A stretch of DNA of 64,000 bases from Cupriavidus necator N-1 (GTDB lineage Bacteria > Pseudomonadota > Gammaproteobacteria > Burkholderiales > Burkholderiaceae): the NCBI RefSeq assembly GCF_000219215.1, contig NC_015726.1, positions 3,224,001 through 3,288,000 of the forward strand, written 5' to 3'. Positions 40,678-49,905 of this stretch are shown one piece after another. A program made the translations under genes and the position numbers. Numbering within the stretch: position 1 is the first letter of the stretch; each line of letters begins with the position of its first letter. Under the pieces are notes generated by a model, which was not told the DNA's origin, searched no databases, and saw only the letters and a list, made by a program, of their open reading frames with translations.

Positions 40678-42783
40678 TTACATCCGGTAGCGCAGGGTGG
40701 CCATCACGCTGCGCGGGGCACCCGGCATGTTCAGGTTGGCATTCGAACCATGCGCCGAGACGATGTAGTTCTTGTTGAACAGGTTGTACAGGTTCAACTG
40801 CGCCTCGAACGGACCATGGCGGTACCAGGCCATCATGTCCGCCGTGACATAGCCCGGTAGCGTGACGGTATTGGCCTGATCGGCCATGCGGGCGCCGACC
40901 AGGTTCAGGCCGCCGCCGATGCCAAAGCCGTTGCCCAGCGTCTTGGTCAGCCAGACGTTGCCGGAGTGGCGAGGCGTCAGCGTGGCACGCTTGCCCTGGA
41001 ACAAGGGGGTCGACTTGGTCACCACTGCATCCAGGTAGGCATAGCCGGCCAGCACGCGCCAGCCGCTGCCGAGCTCCGCGGCGCCGCTCAGCTCGATGCC
41101 GTCCGTGCGCTGCTCGCCAACCGGAATCAGCGCCGTGCCGGTGGCATTGGCTATCTTCATATTGTTCCGTTCCAGCCGGAACACGGAGATCGTTGTGCTC
41201 GCCTTGCCGTCGAGCCAGTCGTACTTGGCGCCGACTTCGGCATTGTTGGTCGTCTCTGGTGCCAGTTCGGCGTTGTTGGCGGCCAGCGCGAAGGTCTCAC
41301 CCGAGGGCTGGAACGACCGGCTCCACGACACGTAATACGACTGCACCTTCGACGGCTGCCAGACCAGGCCCGCACGCGGGCTCCAGGCATTGTCGGTGCG
41401 CGACAGGTTCTTCTGGCCAGCCAGGCGCTGATTGGTGTCCTGCTGGAAGTTGTCGTAACGCACGCCGAACAGCGCCTTCCACTGCTCGGTAAAGGTGATC
41501 ATGTCCTGCGTGTAGAACGCCAGGGTCTTGGCGGTAGCCAGGTTGCTCGTGGCAGGCGTGCCACCGACCAGGCGCGGCAGCGTCGGCAGTACCGGGTTGA
41601 ACAGATCGAAGGTGCCTGGCACGGCCTTGGAGAAATTGACCAGATCCTTGTTCTGCTGGCCGATCTCCATCCCGTACAGGATTTCGTGCCTGGTACCGAA
41701 GATCGTCGCCTTCTGCGTCAGGTCCGTCTGGTTGAACCAGCCGTGCTCCTCGCGGTAGACGTTGGAGTGCGACATCGTCAGCCGCTGTGTCACCTCGTTG
41801 ACCGCGCTGGTCAGCGTGTTATTGCGATCCAGCGAGTAGTGGTAGTACCGCGTGGCGTTACGGATCGACCAGTCGTCGTTGAAGCGATGGTTGATCGTGG
41901 CAGTGCCCGAGTACACACGCGACTGGCTATAGTCGGCGTCGCGCGCATTGGCCGCGCCGTAGTAGCGCGAGGCCGGCACGTCTACCGGGCGCCCCTTGTA
42001 GGCCGGGATGCCGAAGTCCGTCACGCGGCGGTCTTCGAGGTAGTCGGCCTGCAGCAGCACGGTGGTCTCTGGCGCGATGCGCAGTTCCAGGGACGGCGCC
42101 ACGGCGGCACGGTCCAGGAACTGCTGCGAGCGGTAGCTGTTGGCCTTCTCCACCGCACCGGTCACGCGGAAAGCGGCGGCGCCGTCGGCGAACACGCGGC
42201 CCACGTCGGCCTCGGCGCGGCGGTCGGCCCACATGCCGTAGCTAAGCCCGAAGTCGGTGACGTCGATGCCGGGCTTCTTGGTCACGCGGTTGATCAGGCC
42301 ACCCGACGAACCGCGGCCGTACAGCACCGCTGCCGGCCCCTTGATGACTTCGACGCGGTCGACGTTGGACAGGTCGCGGAAGTACAGCGCATCGTCGCGG
42401 ATGCCGTCGACGAACTGGTCGGCGATGGCGGAAAAGCCGCGGATCGACACCTGGTCGCGCTGGCCGTCGCCGGTGGAGAACGACACGCCCGGCACGTTCT
42501 TCAGCGCATCCTGCATCGAAGTGGCGTGCTGGTCGCGCATGACATCACCGGTGACCACGTTGACGGTCTGTGGGATGTCGCGCAGCGGCGCCTCGGTCTT
42601 GGTCGCGCTGACCGCATTGGGCGGGTTATAGCCGGTGCCAAGCTCGCGGCTGACATCGGCCCTGACCGTGACCTCAGGCAACTGCGCCGAAGCGTCTGGC
42701 GCGGCCTGGGCCCACCCCAGCATCGGTTGAAATACGAAGCTCCCCGCCACCGCGGCACAGATCGGGTGAAGTTTTATTCTCAT
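40678..42783 (-). CDS. TonB-dependent siderophore receptor
   Basis: 701-aa outer-membrane receptor. Signal peptide residues 1-27 (ending LGWAQAA). The plug domain (about 55-170) shows IPQTVNVVTGDVMRDQ, MQDALKNVPGVSF, QVSIRGFSA and VEVIKGPAAVLYGRGSSGG. The barrel ends with the aromatic-terminated strand SVMATLRYRM. The plug pattern is typical of hydroxamate/catecholate (FhuA/Fiu-like) siderophore receptors; the exact ligand is not known. Its promoter has a Fur-like box. No siderophore synthesis genes are nearby, so use of foreign siderophores is likely. Confidence 0.93.
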   Translation of the reverse strand: MRIKLHPICAAVAGSFVFQPMLGWAQAAPDASAQLPEVTVRADVSRELGTGYNPPNAVSATKTEAPLRDIPQTVNVVTGDVMRDQHATSMQDALKNVPGVSFSTGDGQRDQVSIRGFSAIADQFVDGIRDDALYFRDLSNVDRVEVIKGPAAVLYGRGSSGGLINRVTKKPGIDVTDFGLSYGMWADRRAEADVGRVFADGAAAFRVTGAVEKANSYRSQQFLDRAAVAPSLELRIAPETTVLLQADYLEDRRVTDFGIPAYKGRPVDVPASRYYGAANARDADYSQSRVYSGTATINHRFNDDWSIRNATRYYHYSLDRNNTLTSAVNEVTQRLTMSHSNVYREEHGWFNQTDLTQKATIFGTRHEILYGMEIGQQNKDLVNFSKAVPGTFDLFNPVLPTLPRLVGGTPATSNLATAKTLAFYTQDMITFTEQWKALFGVRYDNFQQDTNQRLAGQKNLSRTDNAWSPRAGLVWQPSKVQSYYVSWSRSFQPSGETFALAANNAELAPETTNNAEVGAKYDWLDGKASTTISVFRLERNNMKIANATGTALIPVGEQRTDGIELSGAAELGSGWRVLAGYAYLDAVVTKSTPLFQGKRATLTPRHSGNVWLTKTLGNGFGIGGGLNLVGARMADQANTVTLPGYVTADMMAWYRHGPFEAQLNLYNLFNKNYIVSAHGSNANLNMPGAPRSVMATLRYRM

Positions 42784-42824
42784 TTCCGTGTAATCGGCTG
42801 TAATAGTTTTGAAAACGCGGGCGC

Positions 42825-42853
42825 ATTATCGATTACAGGATTGTCAGGGTCAA
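42825..42853 (-). promoter_or_regulatory. Promoter of the TonB-dependent receptor
   Basis: Minus strand TTGACC (42853-42848), 17-base spacer, GATAAT (42830-42825): 5/6 matches in both boxes, 42 bases before the start codon. Confidence 0.6.
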
Positions 42854-42858
42854 CGAGA

Positions 42859-42878
42859 TTGCGAATTATTCCTATTCG
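42859..42878 (-). promoter_or_regulatory. Fur-like box upstream of the receptor
   Basis: Plus-strand TTGCGAATTATTCCTATTCG, an imperfect inverted repeat (CGAAT/ATTCG) close to known Fur-box forms such as GAGAATTATTCTCATT, lying just before the -35 box. Iron repression is inferred. Confidence 0.5.
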
Positions 42879-42961
42879 TGGTCAATATATGTTGCATTGA
42901 TCACAACCATGGCTGACACGGCGATTTCTGTGGCGGGTCCCGAACTTCTGCAACGCATTTC

Positions 42962-43840
42962 CTACACCAGCTGCCCGGCAAGTGCATCGCGCGCCTCGGC
43001 AACAAAGGCTGACTCACCGCGCCGGCCCGGCAACAGGAAAAACTCCGCCTCCGGCAGTCGCGGCAGGCCCAACCGCGCGATGGTGGCGGCATCCAGCGGT
43101 GCCACGCCGGGGCCGATCGCCGACGCATTCAGGCACGACAACCCCAGCCCCGCCGCCAGCGCCAGGTGCAGCCCCGCGACGCCCGACGCCGAGTGCGCAA
43201 CCTCGAATGGCAGCCGCTTGCGCAGCAACAGCTGCACCACGTACTGATGCAGCGAGCAGGTATCGGGCAGCAGCACCAGCGGCAGCGTGGCGGGCAGGCT
43301 GTCGGCCTCGGCCGGCGCGGCGACCCAGGCCAGCGGCTCGCGCCGCAGCACCGTGCCGCGCGTGCCCGCACCCTGCCCGCGCGTGCCGGGCAGGCGCATG
43401 CTGAGGCCGATATCGAAGGTGTCCATCTCCGCGGCGGCATCGATTGCCGCGCTCTTCATCACCGTCACGTGCAGCCGCAGGTACGGGTAGCGCTCGCGCA
43501 GGCGCCGCAGCATGCCGGCGATCTCGCCCGGGCGGAAGTAATCGGTCACGGCCAGCCGCAGTTCGCCCGCCAGCGCGTGGCCGCGCAGCTCCTGCAGGGC
43601 CAGCTCGTTCAGCGCCAGGATACGCCGCGCGTGTTCCAGCAGCCGCTCCCCCGCCGGCGTCGGCACCGCGCCATGCCGTCCGCGCGACAGCAGCGGCACG
43701 CCGGCGCGCTCCTCCAGCTTGCGCAGCTGCTCGCTGACCGAGGACTGCGACAGGAACAGTCTGGGCGCCGCCGCTGACAGGCTGCCGCTGTCCGCGACCG
43801 TGACAAAGGTGCGCAACTGGTCGGTTTCGAATCCACGCAT
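42962..43840 (-). CDS. LysR-family regulator
   Basis: 292-aa LysR-type protein: winged helix-turn-helix in residues 1-65 (LRTFVTVADSGSLSAAAPRL, then SQSSVSEQLRKLEERAG) and an effector domain to the end. It is divergent from the tautomerase-like gene at 43971 with an inverted repeat between them, so it most likely controls that gene and perhaps the GntP/aldo-keto reductase genes further on. The inducer is unknown. Confidence 0.9.
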   Translation of the reverse strand: MRGFETDQLRTFVTVADSGSLSAAAPRLFLSQSSVSEQLRKLEERAGVPLLSRGRHGAVPTPAGERLLEHARRILALNELALQELRGHALAGELRLAVTDYFRPGEIAGMLRRLRERYPYLRLHVTVMKSAAIDAAAEMDTFDIGLSMRLPGTRGQGAGTRGTVLRREPLAWVAAPAEADSLPATLPLVLLPDTCSLHQYVVQLLLRKRLPFEVAHSASGVAGLHLALAAGLGLSCLNASAIGPGVAPLDAATIARLGLPRLPEAEFFLLPGRRGESAFVAEARDALAGQLV

Positions 43841-43890
43841 GGCAAGGCTCCGGCAAGGGTGGCATTACTTCGGATAACCCGATGGTCCAC

Positions 43891-43914
43891 ATCGGATATT
43901 CCCGCTTTTCCGAT
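43891..43914. promoter_or_regulatory. Candidate LysR operator
   Basis: ATCGGA, 12 bases, TCCGAT: perfect 6-base arms in the 130-base region between the divergent LysR and tautomerase genes, the usual place for a LysR site. Confidence 0.45.
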
Positions 43915-43970
43915 ACTACACCACCCCCTACCATGGCATCACCCACCCACGCAAAAGCAAGGAGCCAGCC

Positions 43971-44363
43971 ATGCCCCACATCGTCCTGCACCTGTCCGGC
44001 CAACCCGATGCCGCCCTCACCCGCCGCAGCGCCAGGGCGATCGCCGACCTGACCGAGCGCGTGCTCGGCAAGAAGCGCGACGTGATTGCCGTCACGGTCC
44101 AGTACATCCCGCACGACAGCTGGATCATCGCCGACATGCCGCTGTCGGAGCAGGGCCGCAACGCCTTCCACCTGGACATCAGCGTGACCGATGAAACCAA
44201 CACCAAGGCGGAGAAAGCGCAGTTCATCGAGGCCGTGTTCGAGACCATGTCGGGGCTGCTGGGCAAGCTGCATCCGGTGTCGTACGTGCACGTGATCGAC
44301 GCCCGCGCAGCGGCCTATGGCTACGGCGGGCGCACGCAGGAGTATCGCCACCAGCACGGCTGA
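43971..44363 (+). CDS. Tautomerase-superfamily protein
   Basis: 130-aa protein starting MPHIVLHLSGQPDAALT, with Pro2 in position to act as the N-terminal catalytic base of 4-oxalocrotonate tautomerase-like enzymes. It is twice the length of a single 4-OT subunit, like CHMI-type or fused members. The middle DVIAVTVQYIPHDSWIIAD resembles the substrate side. The reaction is unknown. AAGGAG lies before ATG 43971. Confidence 0.75.
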   Translation: MPHIVLHLSGQPDAALTRRSARAIADLTERVLGKKRDVIAVTVQYIPHDSWIIADMPLSEQGRNAFHLDISVTDETNTKAEKAQFIEAVFETMSGLLGKLHPVSYVHVIDARAAAYGYGGRTQEYRHQHG

Positions 44364-44566
44364 AACAGCGCATCGCCTTCATGCCGGCCGCTGTCATCCC
44401 AGTGCCCCGCGGCGAGACCAGAGGTTTCGCTGCGGGCCAAGCTGTGGCACAGTCGCCCGCTGATCCCTTTTCCTGACGGACTGACAGAGACAAGGCGCCA
44501 CAAGCGCCAGCCCCCGCGCGGCAAACGGACCGCACCTCAGGACAAGGCAACCCTGAAGGAGATCCG

Positions 44567-45958
44567 ATGTCGTTTCTGATCGTGCTGGCAGCCCTTGCCT
44601 TTCTGATGTTCGCCGCGTACCGCGGCTACAGCGTGATCCTGTTCGCGCCCATCGCCGCGCTGGGCGCGGTGCTGCTGACCGACCCGTCCGCGGTCGCACC
44701 GGTGTTCACCGGCATCTTCATGGAGAAGATGGTCGGCTTCGTGAAGCTGTATTTCCCCGTGTTCCTATTAGGCGCGGTATTCGGCAAGGTAGTTGAGCTG
44801 TCCGGCTTCTCCGAGTCCATCGTCGCCGCAGCGATCCGCTATATCGGGCGCTCGCGCGCCAACGCGGTGATCGTCACAGTGTGCGCGCTGCTGACCTATG
44901 GCGGCGTGTCGCTGTTCGTGGTGGTGTTCGCGGTCTATCCGTTCGCGGCCGAGCTGTACCGCCAGAGCAACATCCCCAAGCGGCTGATGCCGGGCGCGAT
45001 CGCGCTGGGCGCGTTCTCGTTCACCATGGATTCGCTGCCGGGCACGCCGCAGATCCAGAACATCATCCCCACCAACTTCTTCAACACCACCTCCTGGGCC
45101 GCACCGGTGCTGGGCGTGGCCGGCTCGCTGTTTATCCTGGTGGGGGGCCTGAGCTACCTGGAATGGCGCCGCCGCGGCGCCGCCGCGCGTGGCGAAGGCT
45201 ACGGCACCAACCTGCGCAACGAGCCCGAGCGCAGCCAGTCCGGCAAGCTGCCGCACCCGCTGCTGGCGCTGCTGCCGCTGGTGGTGGTGGGCGTGGCCAA
45301 CTTCTGGCTGACGCGGATGATCCCGCTCTGGTACGGCCCTTCCAACAGCGTGGCGCTGCCGGGCCTGCCCAAGCCGGTGGAAACCAAGATCGCCAGCGTG
45401 ACCGCGATCTGGGCAGTGGAAGGCGCGCTGCTGCTGGGCATCGCCGTGGTGCTGGTGACCGCCTTCGGCGCCCTGCGCGAGCGCTTTGCCGAGGGCACCA
45501 AGGGCGCCGTCGGCGGCGCGCTGCTGGCGTCGATGAACACGGCATCGGAATACGGCTTCGGAGGGGTCATCGCCGCCCTGCCCGGCTTCCTGGTGGTCAG
45601 CGACGCGCTGCGCGCGATCCCCAACCCGCTGGTCAATGCCGCGGTCTCGGTCAGCACGCTGGCCGGCATCACCGGCTCGGCCTCGGGCGGCATGAGCATT
45701 GCGCTGGCGGCGATGTCGCAGACCTTTATCGCGGGCGCGCAGGCCATGCAGATCCCGCTGGAAGTACTGCACCGCGTGGTGTCGATGGCCAGCGGCGGCA
45801 TGGACACGCTGCCGCACAACGGCGCCGTGATCACGCTGCTGGCGGTGACCGGCCTGACCCACCGCGAGTCCTACCGCGATATCTTCGCCGTCACAATGAT
45901 TAAGACCGCCGCGGTGTTCTTCGTCATCGCCGTGTATTTTCTGACCGGACTGGTCTGA
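44567..45958 (+). CDS. GntP-family permease
   Basis: 463-aa integral membrane protein with about 12 hydrophobic segments of the GntP (gluconate:H+ symporter) family. Visible: the N-terminal AALAFLMFAAYRGYSVILFA and the conserved FTMDSLPGTPQIQNIIPTNF near residue 160. Relatives carry gluconate, hydroxy acids or other small carboxylates; substrate undetermined. AAGGAG precedes ATG 44567. It is followed by an aldo/keto reductase gene 95 bases on, suggesting import and reduction of a hydroxy or keto acid. Confidence 0.88.
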   Translation: MSFLIVLAALAFLMFAAYRGYSVILFAPIAALGAVLLTDPSAVAPVFTGIFMEKMVGFVKLYFPVFLLGAVFGKVVELSGFSESIVAAAIRYIGRSRANAVIVTVCALLTYGGVSLFVVVFAVYPFAAELYRQSNIPKRLMPGAIALGAFSFTMDSLPGTPQIQNIIPTNFFNTTSWAAPVLGVAGSLFILVGGLSYLEWRRRGAAARGEGYGTNLRNEPERSQSGKLPHPLLALLPLVVVGVANFWLTRMIPLWYGPSNSVALPGLPKPVETKIASVTAIWAVEGALLLGIAVVLVTAFGALRERFAEGTKGAVGGALLASMNTASEYGFGGVIAALPGFLVVSDALRAIPNPLVNAAVSVSTLAGITGSASGGMSIALAAMSQTFIAGAQAMQIPLEVLHRVVSMASGGMDTLPHNGAVITLLAVTGLTHRESYRDIFAVTMIKTAAVFFVIAVYFLTGLV

Positions 45959-46053
45959 AGCAATCCCGGCCCACGCGGCTTGTACATTCCAGGTGTTGTT
46001 AACAGTGTGGTTGGATGCCGCCGGGCACCGGCCCGGCAAACCAGGAAGCCAAC

Positions 46054-46887
46054 ATGAAGCAAGTCACCCTGCCCGACGGCGAGCGCGTCCCGGCGCTCGG
46101 CATGGGAACGTGGAATATGGGCGAGTCGCGCGCAGCGCGCGCCGAGGAAGTCGCCACGCTGCGCCTGGGCCTGGACCTTGGCCTGCGGCTGATCGATACC
46201 GCCGAGATGTATGGCGAGGGCCAGTCCGAGGAAATGATCGGCGAGGCCATCGCCGGGCGCCGCGACGAGGCCTTCCTCGTCAGCAAGGTCTATCCCTTCA
46301 ACGCCAGCCGGCGCGGCACCGTGCAGGCCTGCGAGCGCAGCCTGAAGCGGCTGCGCACCGACCGCATCGACCTCTATTTATTGCACTGGCGCGGCGGCGT
46401 GCCGCTGGAAGAGACCGTGCAGGCCATGGAGGCGCTGCAGCGCGACGGCAAGATCCGCCGCTGGGGCGTGAGCAACCTGGACCTGTCCGACCTGCAGGAG
46501 TTGTGGGACGCGCCGGGCGGCGACCGACTGGCCACCAACCAGCTGCTGTACAACCTGGGCCGGCGCGGCATCGAATGGGACCTGCTGCCGTGGCTGCGCC
46601 AGCGCGGCGTGCCGGTGATGGCCTATTCGCCGATCGAGCAGTCGCGCCTGTTGGGCAACCCCGGGCTGAAGCGCTTTGCGCGCGACCACGGCATGACGGC
46701 GGCACAGGCGGCACTGGCCTGGCTGCTGGCGCAGGACGGCGTCATCGCCATCCCCAAGACCGGCCGGCGCGAGCGCCTGCAGGAGAACCTGGGCGCGCTG
46801 TCGCATACGCTGTCGGCCGCCCAGCTGGCCGAACTCGACCGCATCTTCCCGCCGCCCGACGGCCCGGGCCTGCTGGAAATGCTCTGA
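46054..46887 (+). CDS. Aldo/keto reductase
   Basis: 277-aa NADPH-type TIM-barrel oxidoreductase. The catalytic tetrad is visible: Asp and Tyr in [18 protein letters not shown] (about residues 48-58), Lys in LVSKVYPFN, and His in LYLLHWRGG. The C-terminal [15 protein letters not shown] is the cofactor phosphate site. CAGGAAG precedes ATG 46054. It probably acts with the GntP permease upstream. The natural substrate is unknown. Confidence 0.9.
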   Translation: MKQVTLPDGERVPALGMGTWNMGESRAARAEEVATLRLGLDLGLRLIDTAEMYGEGQSEEMIGEAIAGRRDEAFLVSKVYPFNASRRGTVQACERSLKRLRTDRIDLYLLHWRGGVPLEETVQAMEALQRDGKIRRWGVSNLDLSDLQELWDAPGGDRLATNQLLYNLGRRGIEWDLLPWLRQRGVPVMAYSPIEQSRLLGNPGLKRFARDHGMTAAQAALAWLLAQDGVIAIPKTGRRERLQENLGALSHTLSAAQLAELDRIFPPPDGPGLLEML

Positions 46888-46909
46888 CCAGGCTGCCGGG
46901 CGCGTGCCC

Positions 46910-47332
46910 TCAGGGCACGCGGGCCACGTAGCGCTCGCGCTCGACGTAGCGCACCAGGTAGCTGCGCGCCTTCTCGCGCGTGTCGGTGGTCACGCGCGCC
47001 GCTGCCTGGCGCGCGCTGCTCTTGCCGTGCGACGACGACATCTGCGCATCCAGGTAGGTGCGAAAGGAATCATGCATGGCGTTCAGTTCAGGCTCGCACG
47101 CAGCCAGCGCCAGGTTGGCCACGTCCTTGGGCTGGCCCTTGGCCGACAGGTTGTCGTTGGCCTTCTTCTGGGCGCAATCCATGTATTTGGCGCGCAGCGC
47201 CTGCCAGCCGCTGCTGTCGACGGCCGACTGCGATCCGGCACCCGCGGCGTCGGCGTCATTGGAAGAACCCGAAGGATGTGAAGCGCACGCGGCCAGGAAG
47301 GCCAGCGGCAGGGCGGTCAGGAGTTTTTTCAT
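46910..47332 (-). CDS. Hypothetical lipoprotein
   Basis: 140-aa protein with lipoprotein signal MKKLLTALPLAFLAAC (lipid Cys16), a short polar linker, then an alpha-helical region with two Cys (about residues 53 and 79) that may form a disulphide. I do not recognise the family. The SYLF gene is divergent on the other side. Confidence 0.75.
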   Translation of the reverse strand: MKKLLTALPLAFLAACASHPSGSSNDADAAGAGSQSAVDSSGWQALRAKYMDCAQKKANDNLSAKGQPKDVANLALAACEPELNAMHDSFRTYLDAQMSSSHGKSSARQAAARVTTDTREKARSYLVRYVERERYVARVP

Positions 47333-47535
47333 GGAAGGATGATGCTGTCACGGCGCATTGGCCACCCCATGTGTCAGCCATGGGACGTTCCGGGCGCAAG
47401 ACTGACTATTCTTGCCGCGAATGCCCCCCGGCACCACCTTCGTCACAAATGGAAACGTCTCTGCGCGGTCCGGCATTTGCCCGGGTGCTTCCGGCGCCTA
47501 TGCTTCAAAGACGACAACAACACCAAGGAGACGAG

Positions 47536-48114
47536 ATGAAACGTCGAACCTTCCTTTCGGCCAGCGCGGGTCTGGCCCTTGGCAGCCTGGCCCTGGGTGC
47601 CTGCACCACCACCAAACCCGAAGCCACCAGCGACAAGGCCGCGCGCCGGCGCGAGCTGGATTCCGGCGTGGACGGCACGCTGTCGCGCCTGTACGACTCG
47701 GTCAAGGGCTCGCGCGAGCTCGGCAACCGAGCACGCGGCATCCTGGTGTTCCCGAAGACGCTGACGGCAGGCTTTATCGTCGGCGGCGAGTATGGCGACG
47801 GTGCCCTGCGCTCGGGCGGCGCCACGCGCGGCTACTACCGCCTGATCGCCGGCTCGGTGGGCTGGCAGATCGGTGCGCAGTCCAAGGCCGTGATCCTGAT
47901 GTTCCTGACGCCGGATGCCTACGACAAGTTCGTGCGCAGCAGCGGCTGGACCGCGGGCGTCGATGCCACTGTGGCGGTGGCCACCATTGGCGCAAACGGC
48001 GTGCTGGACACCAACACCGCCCAGCAGCCCATCGTCGGCTTCGTCATGACCAATGCCGGCCTGATGGCGGGCCTGAGCTTCGAGGGCAGCAAGATCAGCA
48101 AGCTCGACCTGTAA
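47536..48114 (+). CDS. SYLF-domain (YSC84-like) lipoprotein
   Basis: 192-aa protein with signal [20 protein letters not shown] ending LGAC (Cys23); an Arg-Arg-Thr-Phe-Leu pattern suggests Tat export. The SYLF lipid-binding domain (residues about 45-190) has the typical [40 protein letters not shown] and [19 protein letters not shown]. The family binds phosphoinositides in eukaryotes; the bacterial role is unclear. ATG 47536 has AAGGAGACGAG before it. Confidence 0.87.
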   Translation: MKRRTFLSASAGLALGSLALGACTTTKPEATSDKAARRRELDSGVDGTLSRLYDSVKGSRELGNRARGILVFPKTLTAGFIVGGEYGDGALRSGGATRGYYRLIAGSVGWQIGAQSKAVILMFLTPDAYDKFVRSSGWTAGVDATVAVATIGANGVLDTNTAQQPIVGFVMTNAGLMAGLSFEGSKISKLDL

Positions 48115-48132
48115 GGGCGGACCTTCGGTGAC

Positions 48133-48172
48133 CGCCGCGCGGCTTGCGTGCTGCGCGGCGCCCTCCTTTTTT
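48133..48172 (+). terminator. Possible terminator after the SYLF gene
   Basis: CGCCGCGC, 12-base loop, GCGCGGCG, then CCCTCC and a TTTTTT run. Confidence 0.6.
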
Positions 48173-48223
48173 CGCGTCCGCGGGCCGCGAGAGGATAGAA
48201 TTCGTCCCTTTGGCCGAATTCCC

Positions 48224-49123
48224 ATGTGGTTCAAGAATCTGCAGGTCCATCGTTTCTCCGCCCCGTGGTCGCTGAGCGCCGACGAGGTTGAAGCCAGCCT
48301 GGCGAAGCACGCCTTCTTCCCCGGCACCAGCCTCGAAATGCAGACCCAAGGCTGGGCCTCGCCGCGTGACAACGGCCAGCTGGTCCATACCGTCGGCGGC
48401 CAGATGCTGCTGACGCTGCGCACCGAAAAGAAGCTGCTGCCCACCACCGTGGTCAACCAGGTCACGCGCGCCCGCGCCGCGGAAGTCGAAGAGCAGCAAG
48501 GCTACAAGCCGGGCCGCAAGCAAATGAAGGAACTGAAGGAGCAGGTCACCGAAGAACTGCTGCCGCGCGCCTTCAGCATCCGCCGCGACACGCGTGTGTG
48601 GATCGACCCGGACAACGGCTGGCTTGCCATCGACGCCGCCGCCACGGCCAAGGCCGATGAAGTGCGCGGCATGCTGTTCAAGGCGCTGGATCCGCTGCCG
48701 CTGATCAACCTGCACGTCAACCAGTCGCCGGTGGCGGCCATGACCGAATGGCTGGCCGGGGATGCGGCACCGGGCGGCTTCACCGTCGACCAGGAAATCG
48801 AGTTGCAATCCGGCGCGGAAAGCAAGGCCACCGTGCGCTATGTGCGCCACCCGCTGGACCCGGAAGACCTGCGCCGCCATATCGCCGCCGGCAAGCGCTG
48901 CACGCGCCTGGCGATGACGTGGAACGACCGGGTGTCGTTCGTGCTGACCGACGGGCTGGTGGTCAAGAAGATGGCCCCGCTCGACGTGATCAAGGAACAG
49001 GCCGATGGCACGGCGCACGATGAAGATGAGCGCTTCGACGCCGATTTCACCATGATGGCCGGCGAACTCTCCGGCATGCTCAGCGACCTCACCGAGGCGC
49101 TGGGCGGCGAGCGCAAGGCGTAA
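48224..49123 (+). CDS. rdgC: Recombination-associated protein RdgC
   Basis: Ring-shaped DNA-binding protein that limits RecA. The 299-aa product begins [20 protein letters not shown], the RdgC hallmark, and has ALAKHAFF-type sequence, then [20 protein letters not shown] and [14 protein letters not shown] around 130. Length and sequence match the family throughout. ATG 48224 is chosen for the canonical N-terminus. Confidence 0.96.
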   Translation: MWFKNLQVHRFSAPWSLSADEVEASLAKHAFFPGTSLEMQTQGWASPRDNGQLVHTVGGQMLLTLRTEKKLLPTTVVNQVTRARAAEVEEQQGYKPGRKQMKELKEQVTEELLPRAFSIRRDTRVWIDPDNGWLAIDAAATAKADEVRGMLFKALDPLPLINLHVNQSPVAAMTEWLAGDAAPGGFTVDQEIELQSGAESKATVRYVRHPLDPEDLRRHIAAGKRCTRLAMTWNDRVSFVLTDGLVVKKMAPLDVIKEQADGTAHDEDERFDADFTMMAGELSGMLSDLTEALGGERKA

Positions 49124-49143
49124 GCCGAATTTCTTGCAGGAAC

Positions 49144-49169
49144 GTGTCGCTGTCGAAAGACAGCGCCAC
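49144..49169. terminator. GAAA-loop hairpin between rdgC and the thioesterase gene
   Basis: GTGTCGCTGTC GAAA GACAGCGCCAC, one mismatch in the stem. No T-run; a bidirectional stop is possible between these convergent genes. Confidence 0.35.
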
Positions 49170-49177
49170 GCTGGCGG

Positions 49178-49621
49178 TTACTCGACCCAGTTCACCTTCG
49201 GGAACCGCCCGGCAAACCCCTCCGGCATCGCCACAACATTCTTCCCCACGTAGTCGAAGAAGACAAAGCCCGACTTGGCCATCGCGATCAGCGCGCCATC
49301 GGCCGGCCGCGTGATGCGGAAGATGATGTCGCCGCCGTACTTGTTGAAGTCCATCACCCCCACCTCGAACTGCAGCTGGTCGCGCGCATGTGCCTCGTTG
49401 CGGTACATCGTGGCCAGGTCGGTCACGATGATGCCCACCCCTTCCTGCCGTACATCCTCGCTGCCGAATTCATACAGGAACCGCGCCCGCGCCTCGGAGA
49501 TCATCGAGATCATCGAATCGTTGGCAAGGTGGTTGGCCGAGTTGATGTCGGTCACGCGCACGGTCAGGTGCGTGGCGTAGCAGAACTGGTCGGCAGGCAG
49601 GTCGAGTTTGAGGCGGGCCAT
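49178..49621 (-). CDS. Hotdog-fold acyl-CoA thioesterase
   Basis: 147-aa protein of the 4-hydroxybenzoyl-CoA thioesterase-like hotdog family. Visible: THLTVRVTDINSANHLANDS (strand and Asn/His region), MISMISEARARFLYEFG (hotdog helix) and IIVTDLATMYRNEAHARDQL, then FRITRPADGALIAMAKSGFV. The substrate acyl-CoA is not known. It is convergent with rdgC and divergent from a Bug gene. Confidence 0.85.
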   Translation of the reverse strand: MARLKLDLPADQFCYATHLTVRVTDINSANHLANDSMISMISEARARFLYEFGSEDVRQEGVGIIVTDLATMYRNEAHARDQLQFEVGVMDFNKYGGDIIFRITRPADGALIAMAKSGFVFFDYVGKNVVAMPEGFAGRFPKVNWVE

Positions 49622-49905
49622 GATGGAACAAGCAAGAAATGGATCGGGCGCCGCACGGGATCAGGCAGGCAAGCGGCAGAGACGGCGGCGGCGCCCATCA
49701 TAAGGGAAACGCCGGTTCGGATTGCGGCACTGCCGCATAAACCCTCCCGCACATGCCCCCGGGTAAGTACTCCCCACTCTTTTCGTCCATCCCGCCGATG
49801 CCCCGGCATGGCGCTGCCTCGTAGGCTGCGGGTTGCCGTGGTCACTGGCGCCCTGGCGCACCCGTACCGCGCACCGACACGATGTCAACGACTGGAGGAA
49901 ACACG

